8,674 nt of DNA. It comes from Chryseobacterium gleum (GTDB lineage Bacteria; Bacteroidota; Bacteroidia; UBA10329). The position numbers and the translations under genes were made by a program. The stretch spans positions 1-8,674 of the forward strand of contig CAMCFW010000069.1 in the NCBI GenBank assembly GCA_945874195.1. Direction: 5' to 3'. Under the pieces are notes generated by a model, which was not told where the DNA came from, searched no databases, and saw only the letters and a list, made by a program, of their open reading frames with translations. Positions 1-7,169 of the stretch are shown in pieces. The first letter of the stretch is position 1; each line of letters opens with the position of its first letter.

Positions 1-1182
1 TGTGGCAATAAGAGACACGTCATAAATGCCGGGCGAGTTGTAAATATGCTCGGGGTTCGAAAGATTTATGCCCGTTCCATCGCCAAAGATCCATTCATAC
101 GAAGCGATGGAATAATTGGAGTTGATGCTGGTCTGATTGATGAATTCGATGTTCATAGGCGCGCATCCTTCAACATCAGAAAAGCCGAAGGCAACTGAAG
201 GATAAGGATAGACATCCAACGAGGTGCTGGAAACCCCAACACAACCACTGTCGCTGGTTGCTGTGAGTTGAACATTGAAGTTTCCGAAAGTTGAATAAAC
301 GTGACCCGGTTCAAATGCGTTTGCAACCTGACCGTCACCAAAGGTCCAGTTCCACGAAGCGATCGTATTGTCATTAGGAACGGTCGAATTGGTGAAACTG
401 GTGGCATCGCCCAAACAGACATCACCTGAAGCGATGGCGACAAGTGGAGTGGGATTGACATAGATGGTACGAATGGAGGTATCTCGGCAGCCCATGGCAC
501 TTTGGGCGATTAGCCTTACAGAAAACGCTCCAGCACTTGTGTAGGTATGTTCTGGGTCCTGTGTATAATCAATATTGGAAGCGTCTCCGAAAAGCCATTC
601 CCAACCTGTTACTGTTCCTATGGGAATCGTGGTTAGGTCGTTGAATGCTGTCAAATCTCCGAAACAGGCCAACGAAGCACCGAAACTGGTCACCGGAACC
701 GGGTGAACCACCACATCCATCGGTAACGAATTGTAGCACAGATCAGCGGTTCCAACGGTAAGCGTTACCGTGTATGAACCATAACCTGGATACGCATAAG
801 TCGGGTCCATTGCCGTTGAGGTGTTGCCATTGCCAAAATTCCAGAGGTAGGAAACGATCGGGCCGTTACTGTTATTGACGATCTGCATTGCTTCGCCTTG
901 GCAGACATCCGGTCCGTTGGCGATGGTGAACACTGGTATTGGGCCAACTATCACTTCGGCTGTTCCAGTGGTTGAGTCAAAACAACCGTTTGAACTGGTT
1001 GTGACCAGCGATACATTGTAAACTCCTATGCTCGGATAAATGTGGGTTGGGTTGGGGCCACTGCCCACTGTGCCATCTCCAAAATCCCAAGCGTAGGTGG
1101 TTATCGATCCAGTTGAATTATTACTGAACTGAACTGCATTTCCATCACAAACTGCAACTGGATCAGGAAAAGATGCCACTGG
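1..1182 (-). repeat. Five tandem PKD modules, the last cut by the window edge
   Basis: Residues 542-935 of the left-edge protein hold five PKD-type modules of about 80 residues. Each carries the W-x-F-G-D/N-G/A core, followed by P-x-H/Y-x-Y and a G-x-Y/F-x-V strand. Cores lie at residues 573-578, 655-660, 737-742, 820-825 and 905-910. The four complete modules each hold exactly one cysteine pair (553/608, 635/690, 714/773, 797/855). A further PKD module (residues 233-308) sits apart from this block, before the Ig-like modules. PKD arrays usually act as extracellular spacers or protein-protein contact modules. Confidence 0.8.
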
Positions 1183-2805
1183 AATGGGATCCACATCAAT
1201 AATAACACTATCCGTTGCCGTACAATTGTTCGCATCGGTTAAAGTAACCCGATAGGTGGTTGTAATTACAGGCGTTGCAGTAGGGTTGGAAATGACGGTG
1301 CTGCTCAAAGCAGTTGGAGGCGACCAAACAAAACTGCCCGTTCCGATAGCGTTCAACTGAACCTGATCTCCCTCGCAGATGTTCTGGTCGGCCCCTGCGT
1401 TCAAAGCTGGCGCAGGAACGACCGTAATTGTCATATCATCGGTATCCGAACAATTATTTGCATCGGTGGCAGTAACGGTGAAAACGGTGGTAGCAACAGG
1501 AGATGCGTTCGGATTGAAGATTGAAGCATTGTTCAATGGAGCGGCTGGAGTCCAGGAATAACTTGTTCCTCCCGAGGCTTGCAGACCGATCTGTTCTCCC
1601 TCACACATGGTAAGGTCTAGACCAGCATTAGCCGTTGGCAATGGATTTACAATGACCTGAACCACATCGGAACCCGAACAACCACTTGCATTGGTAAAGG
1701 TGAGGGCATAATTCGTTGGGGATGTGGCTGATGAAGTCGGACTGGCCACCGAGGTGCTCGTCAAAGCGGTTCCAGGTGACCACGTATAGGTTCCGGCACC
1801 TAAACTGTTGGGATTATTCAATTGCACGCTCTGACCAGTACAAATGTTAAGGTCGGCCCCCAGATTGACCACCGGATTCGGACTGATGGTGATGGGAATA
1901 ACGGTGTCCTCCGTGCACCCCTCGGTGGTTATGATCATTGTGACATCGAAAGTTCCTGCCGTGTTGTAGGTATGGTTGACAGGCGCTCCAGAACCAGTTC
2001 CTCCGTCTCCAAAATTCCATGAAAAATTACTGATGTTGCCCGCAGAGGTAAGCGAAGCATTTGTGAATTGAACTGGGTCTCCAACGCAATGAGTGGTGGC
2101 TGCCACATTGTAGATCGGTAATATGGAGTTGCAGAACCTTTGATCGGCACTTATAGAACCGGTTCCTCCTGTCCAACCCCAATAAACCAAGGGGTTTCCA
2201 CCAAAGATGGTGTTGATGATGTTTCCAGTGTAGCTAGTTCGGAAAACACCATCAAAGAAAACGGCCAGTGTATTCAGACCAGGATCCCAAAGTACCTGAA
2301 TGGTGTGCCATCCGCAATCTTCAATGTTGTTCTGGGTGCTGCTGGCGATCACAGGTCCGGCCAAATTGTTGGCGCTGGCATGGTTGGAATTTCCATTGCT
2401 CATGATGGCTATATGATCCTGAGGTGGATCGCTCATGGTCACATCATTCATCCATGTATCAATTTCGATGGCAAGAGACGGAGTGATTCCGCCATAACCC
2501 AACGAACTAGAACCTCCGCCTTGTGTAACGTTCACGGGCTGCAAAACGAAGGCAATTCCATCGGCCCCTCCATTCGAGCAGCCTAAGAACACTTCGAAAT
2601 TGAAATTGAACTGACTAGTGAGATTGATCTGATTGACATTCCAGACAGATCCTCCTGAAAAAGGTGCATCGGGTGTAAGCTGATAGCAGTTGCACGATAT
2701 CTGATTTGCAACCCCATTGATCTGATATTGAGCTTGAACTCGCTGTCCGATCAAGGTTAGAAAGAGTATAACGATCCAGATTGAAATATGCAGGTGGCGG
2801 CTCAT
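1..2805 (-). CDS. Secreted L-type lectin / PKD / Ig-like repeat surface protein, 3' end missing
   Basis: The reading frame is open for 935 codons from ATG at 2805 to the window edge, so the C-terminus is not visible. Residues 1-25 form a signal peptide with a hydrophobic core (WIVILFLTLIG) and a likely cut after VQA. Residues about 27-230 resemble a bacterial L-type (legume-like) lectin: ADGIAFVLQ (81-89), the probable metal-binding stretch LAIEIDTWMN (111-120) with D130-H131, then HTIQVLW (167-173) and VFFDG (182-186). Next comes one PKD module (233-308, WNFGDG), three Ig-like modules (about 309-388, 389-465, 466-541; pattern C-x-G ... W-S/T-P ... T/NY or TYxVT ... N/GC) and five PKD modules (542-622, 623-702, 703-785, 786-866, 867 to the edge) with WDFGDG, WNFGNG, WLFGDA, WTFGDG and WIFGDG. 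From family knowledge this is an exported, probably surface-held glycan-binding or adhesion protein. A T9SS sorting domain at its unseen C-terminus is expected but is inference. The ligand is unknown. Confidence 0.9.
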   Translation of the reverse strand, partial: MSRHLHISIWIVILFLTLIGQRVQAQYQINGVANQISCNCYQLTPDAPFSGGSVWNVNQINLTSQFNFNFEVFLGCSNGGADGIAFVLQPVNVTQGGGSSSLGYGGITPSLAIEIDTWMNDVTMSDPPQDHIAIMSNGNSNHASANNLAGPVIASSTQNNIEDCGWHTIQVLWDPGLNTLAVFFDGVFRTSYTGNIINTIFGGNPLVYWGWTGGTGSISADQRFCNSILPIYNVAATTHCVGDPVQFTNASLTSAGNISNFSWNFGDGGTGSGAPVNHTYNTAGTFDVTMIITTEGCTEDTVIPITISPNPVVNLGADLNICTGQSVQLNNPNSLGAGTYTWSPGTALTSTSVASPTSSATSPTNYALTFTNASGCSGSDVVQVIVNPLPTANAGLDLTMCEGEQIGLQASGGTSYSWTPAAPLNNASIFNPNASPVATTVFTVTATDANNCSDTDDMTITVVPAPALNAGADQNICEGDQVQLNAIGTGSFVWSPPTALSSTVISNPTATPVITTTYRVTLTDANNCTATDSVIIDVDPIPVASFPDPVAVCDGNAVQFSNNSTGSITTYAWDFGDGTVGSGPNPTHIYPSIGVYNVSLVTTSSNGCFDSTTGTAEVIVGPIPVFTIANGPDVCQGEAMQIVNNSNGPIVSYLWNFGNGNTSTAMDPTYAYPGYGSYTVTLTVGTADLCYNSLPMDVVVHPVPVTSFGASLACFGDLTAFNDLTTIPIGTVTGWEWLFGDASNIDYTQDPEHTYTSAGAFSVRLIAQSAMGCRDTSIRTIYVNPTPLVAIASGDVCLGDATSFTNSTVPNDNTIASWNWTFGDGQVANAFEPGHVYSTFGNFNVQLTATSDSGCVGVSSTSLDVYPYPSVAFGFSDVEGCAPMNIEFINQTSINSNYSIASYEWIFGDGTGINLSNPEHIYNSPGIYDVSLIAT
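1183..1881 (-). repeat. Three tandem Ig-like modules (protein-level repeats)
   Basis: Residues 309-541 of the left-edge protein contain three diverged copies of a module of about 77-80 residues. Each begins with a strand like GADxNICxGxxVQLN, has a central W-S/T-P and ends in N/GC followed by T/S-D-x-V/M-x-I. The paired cysteines are C322/C376, C401/C452 and C477/C528. Such modules are common between ligand-binding and sorting domains of Bacteroidota surface proteins, where they probably serve as stalks. The copies are clearly related in protein but well diverged in DNA, so this is not a recent DNA duplication. Confidence 0.75.
2116..2727 (-). other. L-type lectin-like domain of the left-edge surface protein
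   Basis: This is residues about 27-230 of the protein starting at 2805. The legume-lectin fold is suggested by the order of motifs: a beta-strand ending in ADGIAFVLQ (D82 corresponds to the sugar/calcium-site aspartate of the family), then E114-x-D116-T-W-M-N120 and D130-H131 (metal-site pattern), then a strand with HTIQVLW, then the L-x-V-x-x-D-G turn and YWGWTGGTG near the end. Cysteines are at 38, 40, 76, 164 and 225. Carbohydrate binding is inferred from the family; specificity cannot be read from the sequence. Confidence 0.75.
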
Positions 2806-3058
2806 TCTATTAGGCAACTGACTATACCGTGGGTAGTTCTTCGCCTTCGAGGCAGATAAAATGATCGAAATAAAACACCTTGTACGATAATGGTGCGCAA
2901 AGGTACGGTGCAATTTGAACTTGATGAAGAAAAGGGGTCAAAGAAACTGTGCCGGAACGCAAGGTGATTTTCATGCTCGATCTAAGGCTGTTACTCAACC
3001 GCTTCAATAACGGTTTTGAACCTCAATGGTTGCTTGAAATTGCAAATAGATCGTTTCG
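2806..3058. other. Intergenic region between hemF and the lectin gene
   Basis: No convincing gene is seen here. Reading leftward from the hemF stop there is an imperfect hairpin at 3015-2997 (AACCGTT, 4-nt loop, AA, bulged G, CGGTT) with no following T-tract, so it is a weak terminator candidate at best. A TAnnTTTG box lies at 2905-2898, and about 90 nt of leader separates it from the lectin ATG at 2805. The leader contains a small hairpin at 2853-2843 (GCCT-CGA-AGGC). The leader shows no Shine-Dalgarno sequence, which is normal for Bacteroidota. Confidence 0.5.
2898..2905 (-). promoter_or_regulatory. Candidate Bacteroidota -7 box (TACCTTTG) for the lectin gene
   Basis: The minus strand reads TACCTTTG, matching the Bacteroidota -7 consensus TAnnTTTG, and is followed by C. 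No TTG or TTTG is found at the usual spacing of about 19-21 bp upstream, so the -33 half is missing or very weak. It is the best promoter candidate for the gene starting at 2805 and implies a leader of roughly 85-90 nt. Confidence is limited by the missing second half. Confidence 0.4.
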
Positions 3059-3961
3059 TCAGTTCGAAGCCCAGTCAATGCCTTTTTTAAGGCTACGTAA
3101 GGTTTGCAATTCGAGACTATTTCCTGAAGGCTGAAAATTGTAATACCAGGATGCGTGGTTTGGAAGACTCATCAGAATAGATTCTATCCTTCCATCTGTT
3201 TCTAAACCGAACTTGGTGCCCTTATCGTAGACCAAATTGAACTCCACGTATCTTCCTCTCCTCAGATTCCTCCATTCAACGTTAGATTGTTCGAATGGCC
3301 TTTGCTTATTGCCGGAAACCAGTTTGCGATAAGTTGGCGCAAATGTTTCCCCCACGGCCTTCACAAAATTCCAAACTTTTTCCTTCGATCTGTTTCCATC
3401 ACTCTTAAGCTTATCGAAAAAGATCCCGCCTATTCCTCTGGTTTCTTTTCGATGTTTGATGTAGAAATAGTCATCGGCCCACGCTTTGAACTTCGCATAA
3501 TGGTCGGGGTCAAATCGATCGCAAGTTTCCTTTAAGCATTCATGGAAGAACCGCGCATCCTTCTCGTTCACGTAATGTGGAGTTAGATCGATACCGCCAC
3601 CGAACCAGTAGGTTCCATCGGCCAATTCGAAATATCGCACATTCATGTGAATGATGGGAACAAAAGGATTGATGGGGTGGATGACAATTGAAACGCCAGT
3701 TGCATAAAACTGATCGGACCCCACGCCCAGGGCCTTGACCATGTTTTCGTTCAATGTGCCATGAACGGCAGAAAAATTGACTCCTCCCTTCTCGAATACA
3801 TTACCTGCCTGAATCACACGAGTGAGGCCACCACCTCCACCATCGCGTTCCCAACGGTCTTCGGCAAACTTGGCAAGCTCATCCTCTGCTTCAAGCTCCG
3901 AACAGATGTCCAACTGTAGTTGGCGGAACCACGCGGCTATTTCGTCTTTTTCGGGTTTCAA
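3059..3961 (-). CDS. hemF: Oxygen-dependent coproporphyrinogen III oxidase
   Basis: HemF catalyses the aerobic step of heme synthesis: O2-dependent oxidative decarboxylation of two propionates of coproporphyrinogen III to give protoporphyrinogen IX, in the cytoplasm. The 300-residue length is normal. Family motifs are continuous: RWERDGGGGGLTRVI (36-50), the region around IHPINP (94-99), FGGGIDLTPHY (120-130), GIGGIFFD (176-183) and RGRYVEFNL (235-243). H95, H105, H140 and H170 match in order and spacing the four conserved histidines of this family. The start is decided by the frame: an in-frame TAA lies at 4012-4010, there is no ATG or GTG between it and 3961, and the next internal Met is residue 74, past the conserved N-terminus. 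TTG at 3961 is therefore the start. It overlaps the stop codon of the LysM/PBP1 gene as TTGA, which suggests translational coupling and membership of the guaA operon. Confidence 0.96.
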   Translation of the reverse strand: MKPEKDEIAAWFRQLQLDICSELEAEDELAKFAEDRWERDGGGGGLTRVIQAGNVFEKGGVNFSAVHGTLNENMVKALGVGSDQFYATGVSIVIHPINPFVPIIHMNVRYFELADGTYWFGGGIDLTPHYVNEKDARFFHECLKETCDRFDPDHYAKFKAWADDYFYIKHRKETRGIGGIFFDKLKSDGNRSKEKVWNFVKAVGETFAPTYRKLVSGNKQRPFEQSNVEWRNLRRGRYVEFNLVYDKGTKFGLETDGRIESILMSLPNHASWYYNFQPSGNSLELQTLRSLKKGIDWASN

Positions 3962-5619
3962 TCCACCGCCAATTTCATGTTCAGATCCGTGTGATCCACC
4001 ATCCTGCCCTTAGCATTTTCAAAACCGCCTTCCGGCAAACGTTTCCAACTGAATTCGGTCTGAAATCCGGTCTCTTTCACCGATTCCATAAATCCCACCC
4101 CGTTCTTTCTGATGCCGTCCATATTCCGAATGAAATGCATGGCCAGATCGTAGCCCCTAAAGGCAAACGAACTTGGCTCGGCAAAGAACTTCTCTCTGAA
4201 CTTCAGAACGAATTCCTGCACTTCGGTCTGCTCGTAATTGACATACATGGCCACCGGCATGTGAATTTTGAGGTGGTCAAATTGATCAACCTCCAGATTT
4301 TTCAGTTGCTTCCAACTTTCGGGCGTAAAAACCATTATGCGTCTATCTTCCGCCCAACCCGACAATTTGCGTAACAGCCCGGCCAGTCGTACCTGATTGT
4401 TCGAAAGAATAACGATGTTGTTCCGTTTTGAGGACGAAAGTTTCATCCTAAGCGAATCCAGACCGGATCTGTTCAGGTCGTAAGTTGGGAATTTTGGCGG
4501 AACGTATCCCACTCCTTCAAGTCCTTGTTTGAAGCGCCATATCATTGCCTGTTCATCCGCAACACCATAATGAAGTATGATGTTGTTGGTTGAATCTGAA
4601 CGGGAAAGGTATCGACCCATGTCAGAGATGAGGGTCTCCTCGGTAGGAAGCATTTTGAAAACGTAAGGGTTCTTAACCACAATGTCATTGCCTTTTATTG
4701 TTGGCGAAACAATGGGGATCTTGTGTTCCATCGCGTAATTGGCCGCTTCAGTGAACACCTTCGAATAAAACGGCCCGAAAATCAACTCAGCGTTTTCGAA
4801 CCATCCTTTAGCCGTCATTTCGCTGGAAGTCCATGGCCGATTTTCCGTGTCAACCACCTTTAGTTTCACCTTGTAACCCATCTTGTCCAAGGTGTCGAGG
4901 GCCAAAAGGAATCCTTCGTAAAACTGAAGCGCCATTTCCGATTTTTCGTAAATCTTCGCTGGTTCGCCAGCTACCAAACGTTCATGAACCGTGTCGTTCT
5001 CTATCAGGTGTAGAGGCAAAAGCAGCGTCACGTGTGCAGGTCCTCTACTTACGCTTTGCACCGCTTCTGACATAATCACCTCTTTCTTTACCATGCTGGG
5101 TAGTCCCACCATTTCAACCTTTTCCGTCTGATCGTTGCCTAACATTTTCGGTACCGGAACGCGAATGGTTGAACCAACCTTCAATCCGTCCTTCAACTCT
5201 GGGTTGGCTTCCTGAAGGGCTGATACGGTAGTGTTGAATTCCTTCGAAATGGCATATAATGTCTGCTTTTTCGGAACAGTGTAAAGCACATATTCACCAT
5301 CGGTGTCCAGCTTTGTGGAAGTCTGTTCGCCTTCAATGCTTTCGCCCATGGCACTTTTCAATATCCGAAGGTGCTGACCCAGTTTGAGGCCATCGAGCAC
5401 ACCCGGATTATCGAATGCCAATCGGCTGATCTTCACTTCGTAGGTCTTGGCAATAGAAAAGAGAGTCTCTTTGGCCTTGGTGGCATGGATGAGGTATTCC
5501 AAACCATCTATTTTGGCCGTACTGTCGCTTTTCGTCACAACTGATTCCTGACCGTTCGCCTGAAAGGCAAACAGCAATATGGAATACAGAACTATAAGAT
5601 TGGCGATACGGACGTTCAT
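3958..5619 (-). CDS. Exported protein with two LysM domains and a type I periplasmic-binding (PBP1) domain
   Basis: The 553-residue protein starts with ATG at 5619, two bases after the guaA stop. An in-frame GTG at 5631 is possible but would lie inside guaA and only add four residues before the signal peptide. Residues 1-24 are a signal peptide (IANLIVLYSILLFAF, likely cut near ANG-Q) without a lipobox cysteine, so a soluble periplasmic protein is predicted. LysM 1 spans about 42-88 and LysM 2 about 110-156, both with the L-x-x-I-(S/A)-K core; these modules bind peptidoglycan in other proteins. After a linker, residues about 195-545 resemble the ligand-binding fold of Leu/Ile/Val-type binding proteins: strands HVTLLLPL (196-203), ELIFGPF (278-284), IPIVSPT (301-307) and NIVILSN (401-407). 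No permease or ATPase gene is adjacent, so uptake is unlikely. By analogy with LpoA, which also has a PBP1 fold, a role in regulating wall synthesis is possible. That is inference; the function is unknown. Confidence 0.88.
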   Translation of the reverse strand: MNVRIANLIVLYSILLFAFQANGQESVVTKSDSTAKIDGLEYLIHATKAKETLFSIAKTYEVKISRLAFDNPGVLDGLKLGQHLRILKSAMGESIEGEQTSTKLDTDGEYVLYTVPKKQTLYAISKEFNTTVSALQEANPELKDGLKVGSTIRVPVPKMLGNDQTEKVEMVGLPSMVKKEVIMSEAVQSVSRGPAHVTLLLPLHLIENDTVHERLVAGEPAKIYEKSEMALQFYEGFLLALDTLDKMGYKVKLKVVDTENRPWTSSEMTAKGWFENAELIFGPFYSKVFTEAANYAMEHKIPIVSPTIKGNDIVVKNPYVFKMLPTEETLISDMGRYLSRSDSTNNIILHYGVADEQAMIWRFKQGLEGVGYVPPKFPTYDLNRSGLDSLRMKLSSSKRNNIVILSNNQVRLAGLLRKLSGWAEDRRIMVFTPESWKQLKNLEVDQFDHLKIHMPVAMYVNYEQTEVQEFVLKFREKFFAEPSSFAFRGYDLAMHFIRNMDGIRKNGVGFMESVKETGFQTEFSWKRLPEGGFENAKGRMVDHTDLNMKLAVD

Positions 5620-5621
5620 CT

Positions 5622-7151
5622 TTATTCCCACTCTATGGTTGCAGGAGGTTTTGAAGATATATCATAAACCACCCGGTTGATCCCTTTAACCTTATTGATT
5701 ATTTCGTTGGAAACCTTGGCCAGAAACTCATAGGGAAGATGACACCAGTCTGCGGTCATTCCATCGCGCGATGAGACCGCACGCAAGCAAACAGCATTCT
5801 CGTACGTACGCTCGTCACCCATTACACCCACCGAATTGACCGGGAGAAAGATGGCTCCGGCCTGCCATACCTGATCGTAAAGATCATGCTCGATCAACGA
5901 AGTGATGAAAATATGATCCACCTCTTGAAGAATACGGACCTTTTCGTGGGTGATATCGCCCAGTATCCGAATGGCCAGACCTGGGCCCGGAAATGGGTGT
6001 CGGCCCAGTAATCTTTCGGGCAGACCTAGGTGTTTGCCCACTTCGCGAACTTCATCTTTGAAGAGTGTGTTGAGCGGTTCCACCACTTTCAGGTTCATGC
6101 GTTCGGGAAGTCCACCTACGTTGTGGTGAGATTTAATGGTGGCCGATGGCCCATTGACCGAAATAGACTCGATAACATCTGGATAGATGGTTCCCTGTGC
6201 CAACCATTTTACGTCCTGAATGCGTTTTGCCTCCTTATCAAAAACTTCGATGAACACACGACCGATGATCTTTCGCTTAGTTTCCGGGTCTGAAACACCC
6301 GCAAGTTCATCTAAGAATTCAGACTTGGCATCCACTCCTTTCACATTGAGTCCCAGTCCTTTGTAGGTTTCAAGAACAGTTTCAAATTCATCTTTTCGAA
6401 GAAGACCGTTATCCACAAAAATGCAATACAGATTAGACCCGATGGCCTTAGAAAGGATCATTCCTGCCACACTGCTATCAACTCCTCCCGATAGCCCAAG
6501 CACCACTTTATCGTTTGCAAGCTGAGCCTTCAGCTGAGCCACTGTGCTATCGATGAACGAATCGGCAGTATGAGACTGATCGCAACCACAGATTCCGACC
6601 ACAAAGTTTCTCAGCAACGTCAGTCCATCAATGGAATGGGTCACTTCTGGATGAAATTGAATACCATAGGTCGGTTCGTTCTCGAAACAATAGGCTGCAA
6701 CGCGCACATCTTTTGTGCTTCCGATCAATTTTGCGCCCGTTGGAAGTTCGGTAATCGTGTCTCCATGCGACATCCATACCTGCGAAGTTGCCGGAACACC
6801 TTTCATCAATACGTTCGAACCATCAGAGAATGAAAGGTTAGAACGCCCGTATTCCCTTGTGTTGCTTGCTTCTACGTTTCCGCCAAAGCCCATGGCCAGA
6901 TATTGGGCTCCATAGCAAACGCCCAACAGAGGCAGTTTACCTTTTATGTCACGAAGATCTGGAACAGGCGAACCTTCTTGCCGAACCGATGCGGGGCTTC
7001 CTGAAAGGATAACTCCTTTGATCTGCTCGGTGATCTTAGGAATCTTGTTGAAGGGATGGATCTCGCAGTAAACATTCAATTCGCGCACTCTTCGTGCAAT
7101 GAGTTGGGTGTATTGCGAACCGAAATCGAGAATAAGAATGGTCTGTTGCAT
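5622..7151 (-). CDS. guaA: GMP synthase (glutamine-hydrolysing)
   Basis: GuaA aminates XMP to GMP in the cytoplasm, using ATP and ammonia from glutamine; it is the last step of guanine nucleotide synthesis. The 509-residue length is normal for a single-chain GuaA. The N-terminal class I glutamine amidotransferase domain (about 1-185) has the oxyanion strand ILSGSPASV, nucleophile C79 in LGVCYGAQ, and H167/E169 in QFHPEV, completing the triad. The ATP-pyrophosphatase domain follows, with the PP-loop LGLSGGVDSSV (218-228) and FVDNGLL (245-251). The C-terminal dimerisation domain ends in the diagnostic DISSKPPATIEWE (497-509). ATG at 7151 is preferred over upstream starts because the protein then begins directly at the conserved QQTILILDFGSQYTQ, and because the promoter lies immediately upstream. 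The gene is followed after 2 bp by the LysM/PBP1 gene. No active-site residue is missing. Confidence 0.98.
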   Translation of the reverse strand: MQQTILILDFGSQYTQLIARRVRELNVYCEIHPFNKIPKITEQIKGVILSGSPASVRQEGSPVPDLRDIKGKLPLLGVCYGAQYLAMGFGGNVEASNTREYGRSNLSFSDGSNVLMKGVPATSQVWMSHGDTITELPTGAKLIGSTKDVRVAAYCFENEPTYGIQFHPEVTHSIDGLTLLRNFVVGICGCDQSHTADSFIDSTVAQLKAQLANDKVVLGLSGGVDSSVAGMILSKAIGSNLYCIFVDNGLLRKDEFETVLETYKGLGLNVKGVDAKSEFLDELAGVSDPETKRKIIGRVFIEVFDKEAKRIQDVKWLAQGTIYPDVIESISVNGPSATIKSHHNVGGLPERMNLKVVEPLNTLFKDEVREVGKHLGLPERLLGRHPFPGPGLAIRILGDITHEKVRILQEVDHIFITSLIEHDLYDQVWQAGAIFLPVNSVGVMGDERTYENAVCLRAVSSRDGMTADWCHLPYEFLAKVSNEIINKVKGINRVVYDISSKPPATIEWE

Positions 7152-7169
7152 CAACTTTAACTTGAGTTG

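Noticed and set aside
153..2150. CRISPR array or DNA tandem repeat suggested by recurring phrases in the left 2 kb
   Set aside because: The recurrences are diverged protein modules (PKD and Ig-like) with a period of about 230-250 bp. They are not short identical repeats with unique spacers.
2140..2586. Plus-strand open frame of 148 codons
   Set aside because: It lies entirely opposite the lectin domain, whose minus-strand translation carries clear family motifs. The plus-strand product has low-complexity, shadow-like composition and no recognisable domain.
2822..3007. Minus-strand open frame of 61 codons in the gap between hemF and the lectin gene
   Set aside because: It has no recognisable domain, spans the likely lectin promoter box and overlaps the weak hairpin after hemF. 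It is more likely untranslated leader and spacer.
2997..3015. Hairpin after hemF as a Rho-independent terminator
   Set aside because: The stem has a bulge, is only modestly GC-rich and is not followed by a T-tract, so I did not list it as a terminator.
2949..3134. Plus-strand open frame of 61 codons overlapping the hemF 3' end
   Set aside because: It overlaps real hemF coding sequence on the other strand and lacks any supporting motif or promoter.
3059..7151. Toxin-antitoxin, phage-defence or mobile-element content in the central region
   Set aside because: Every gene there is accounted for by guaA, the LysM/PBP1 protein and hemF. No transposase, integrase, terminal inverted repeats or change in coding style was seen.
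7152..7169. Guanine riboswitch or structured leader before guaA
   Set aside because: Only about 10-19 nt separate the promoter box from the ATG, which is too short for a purine aptamer. The short CAACT/AGTTG inverted repeat there is too small to weigh.
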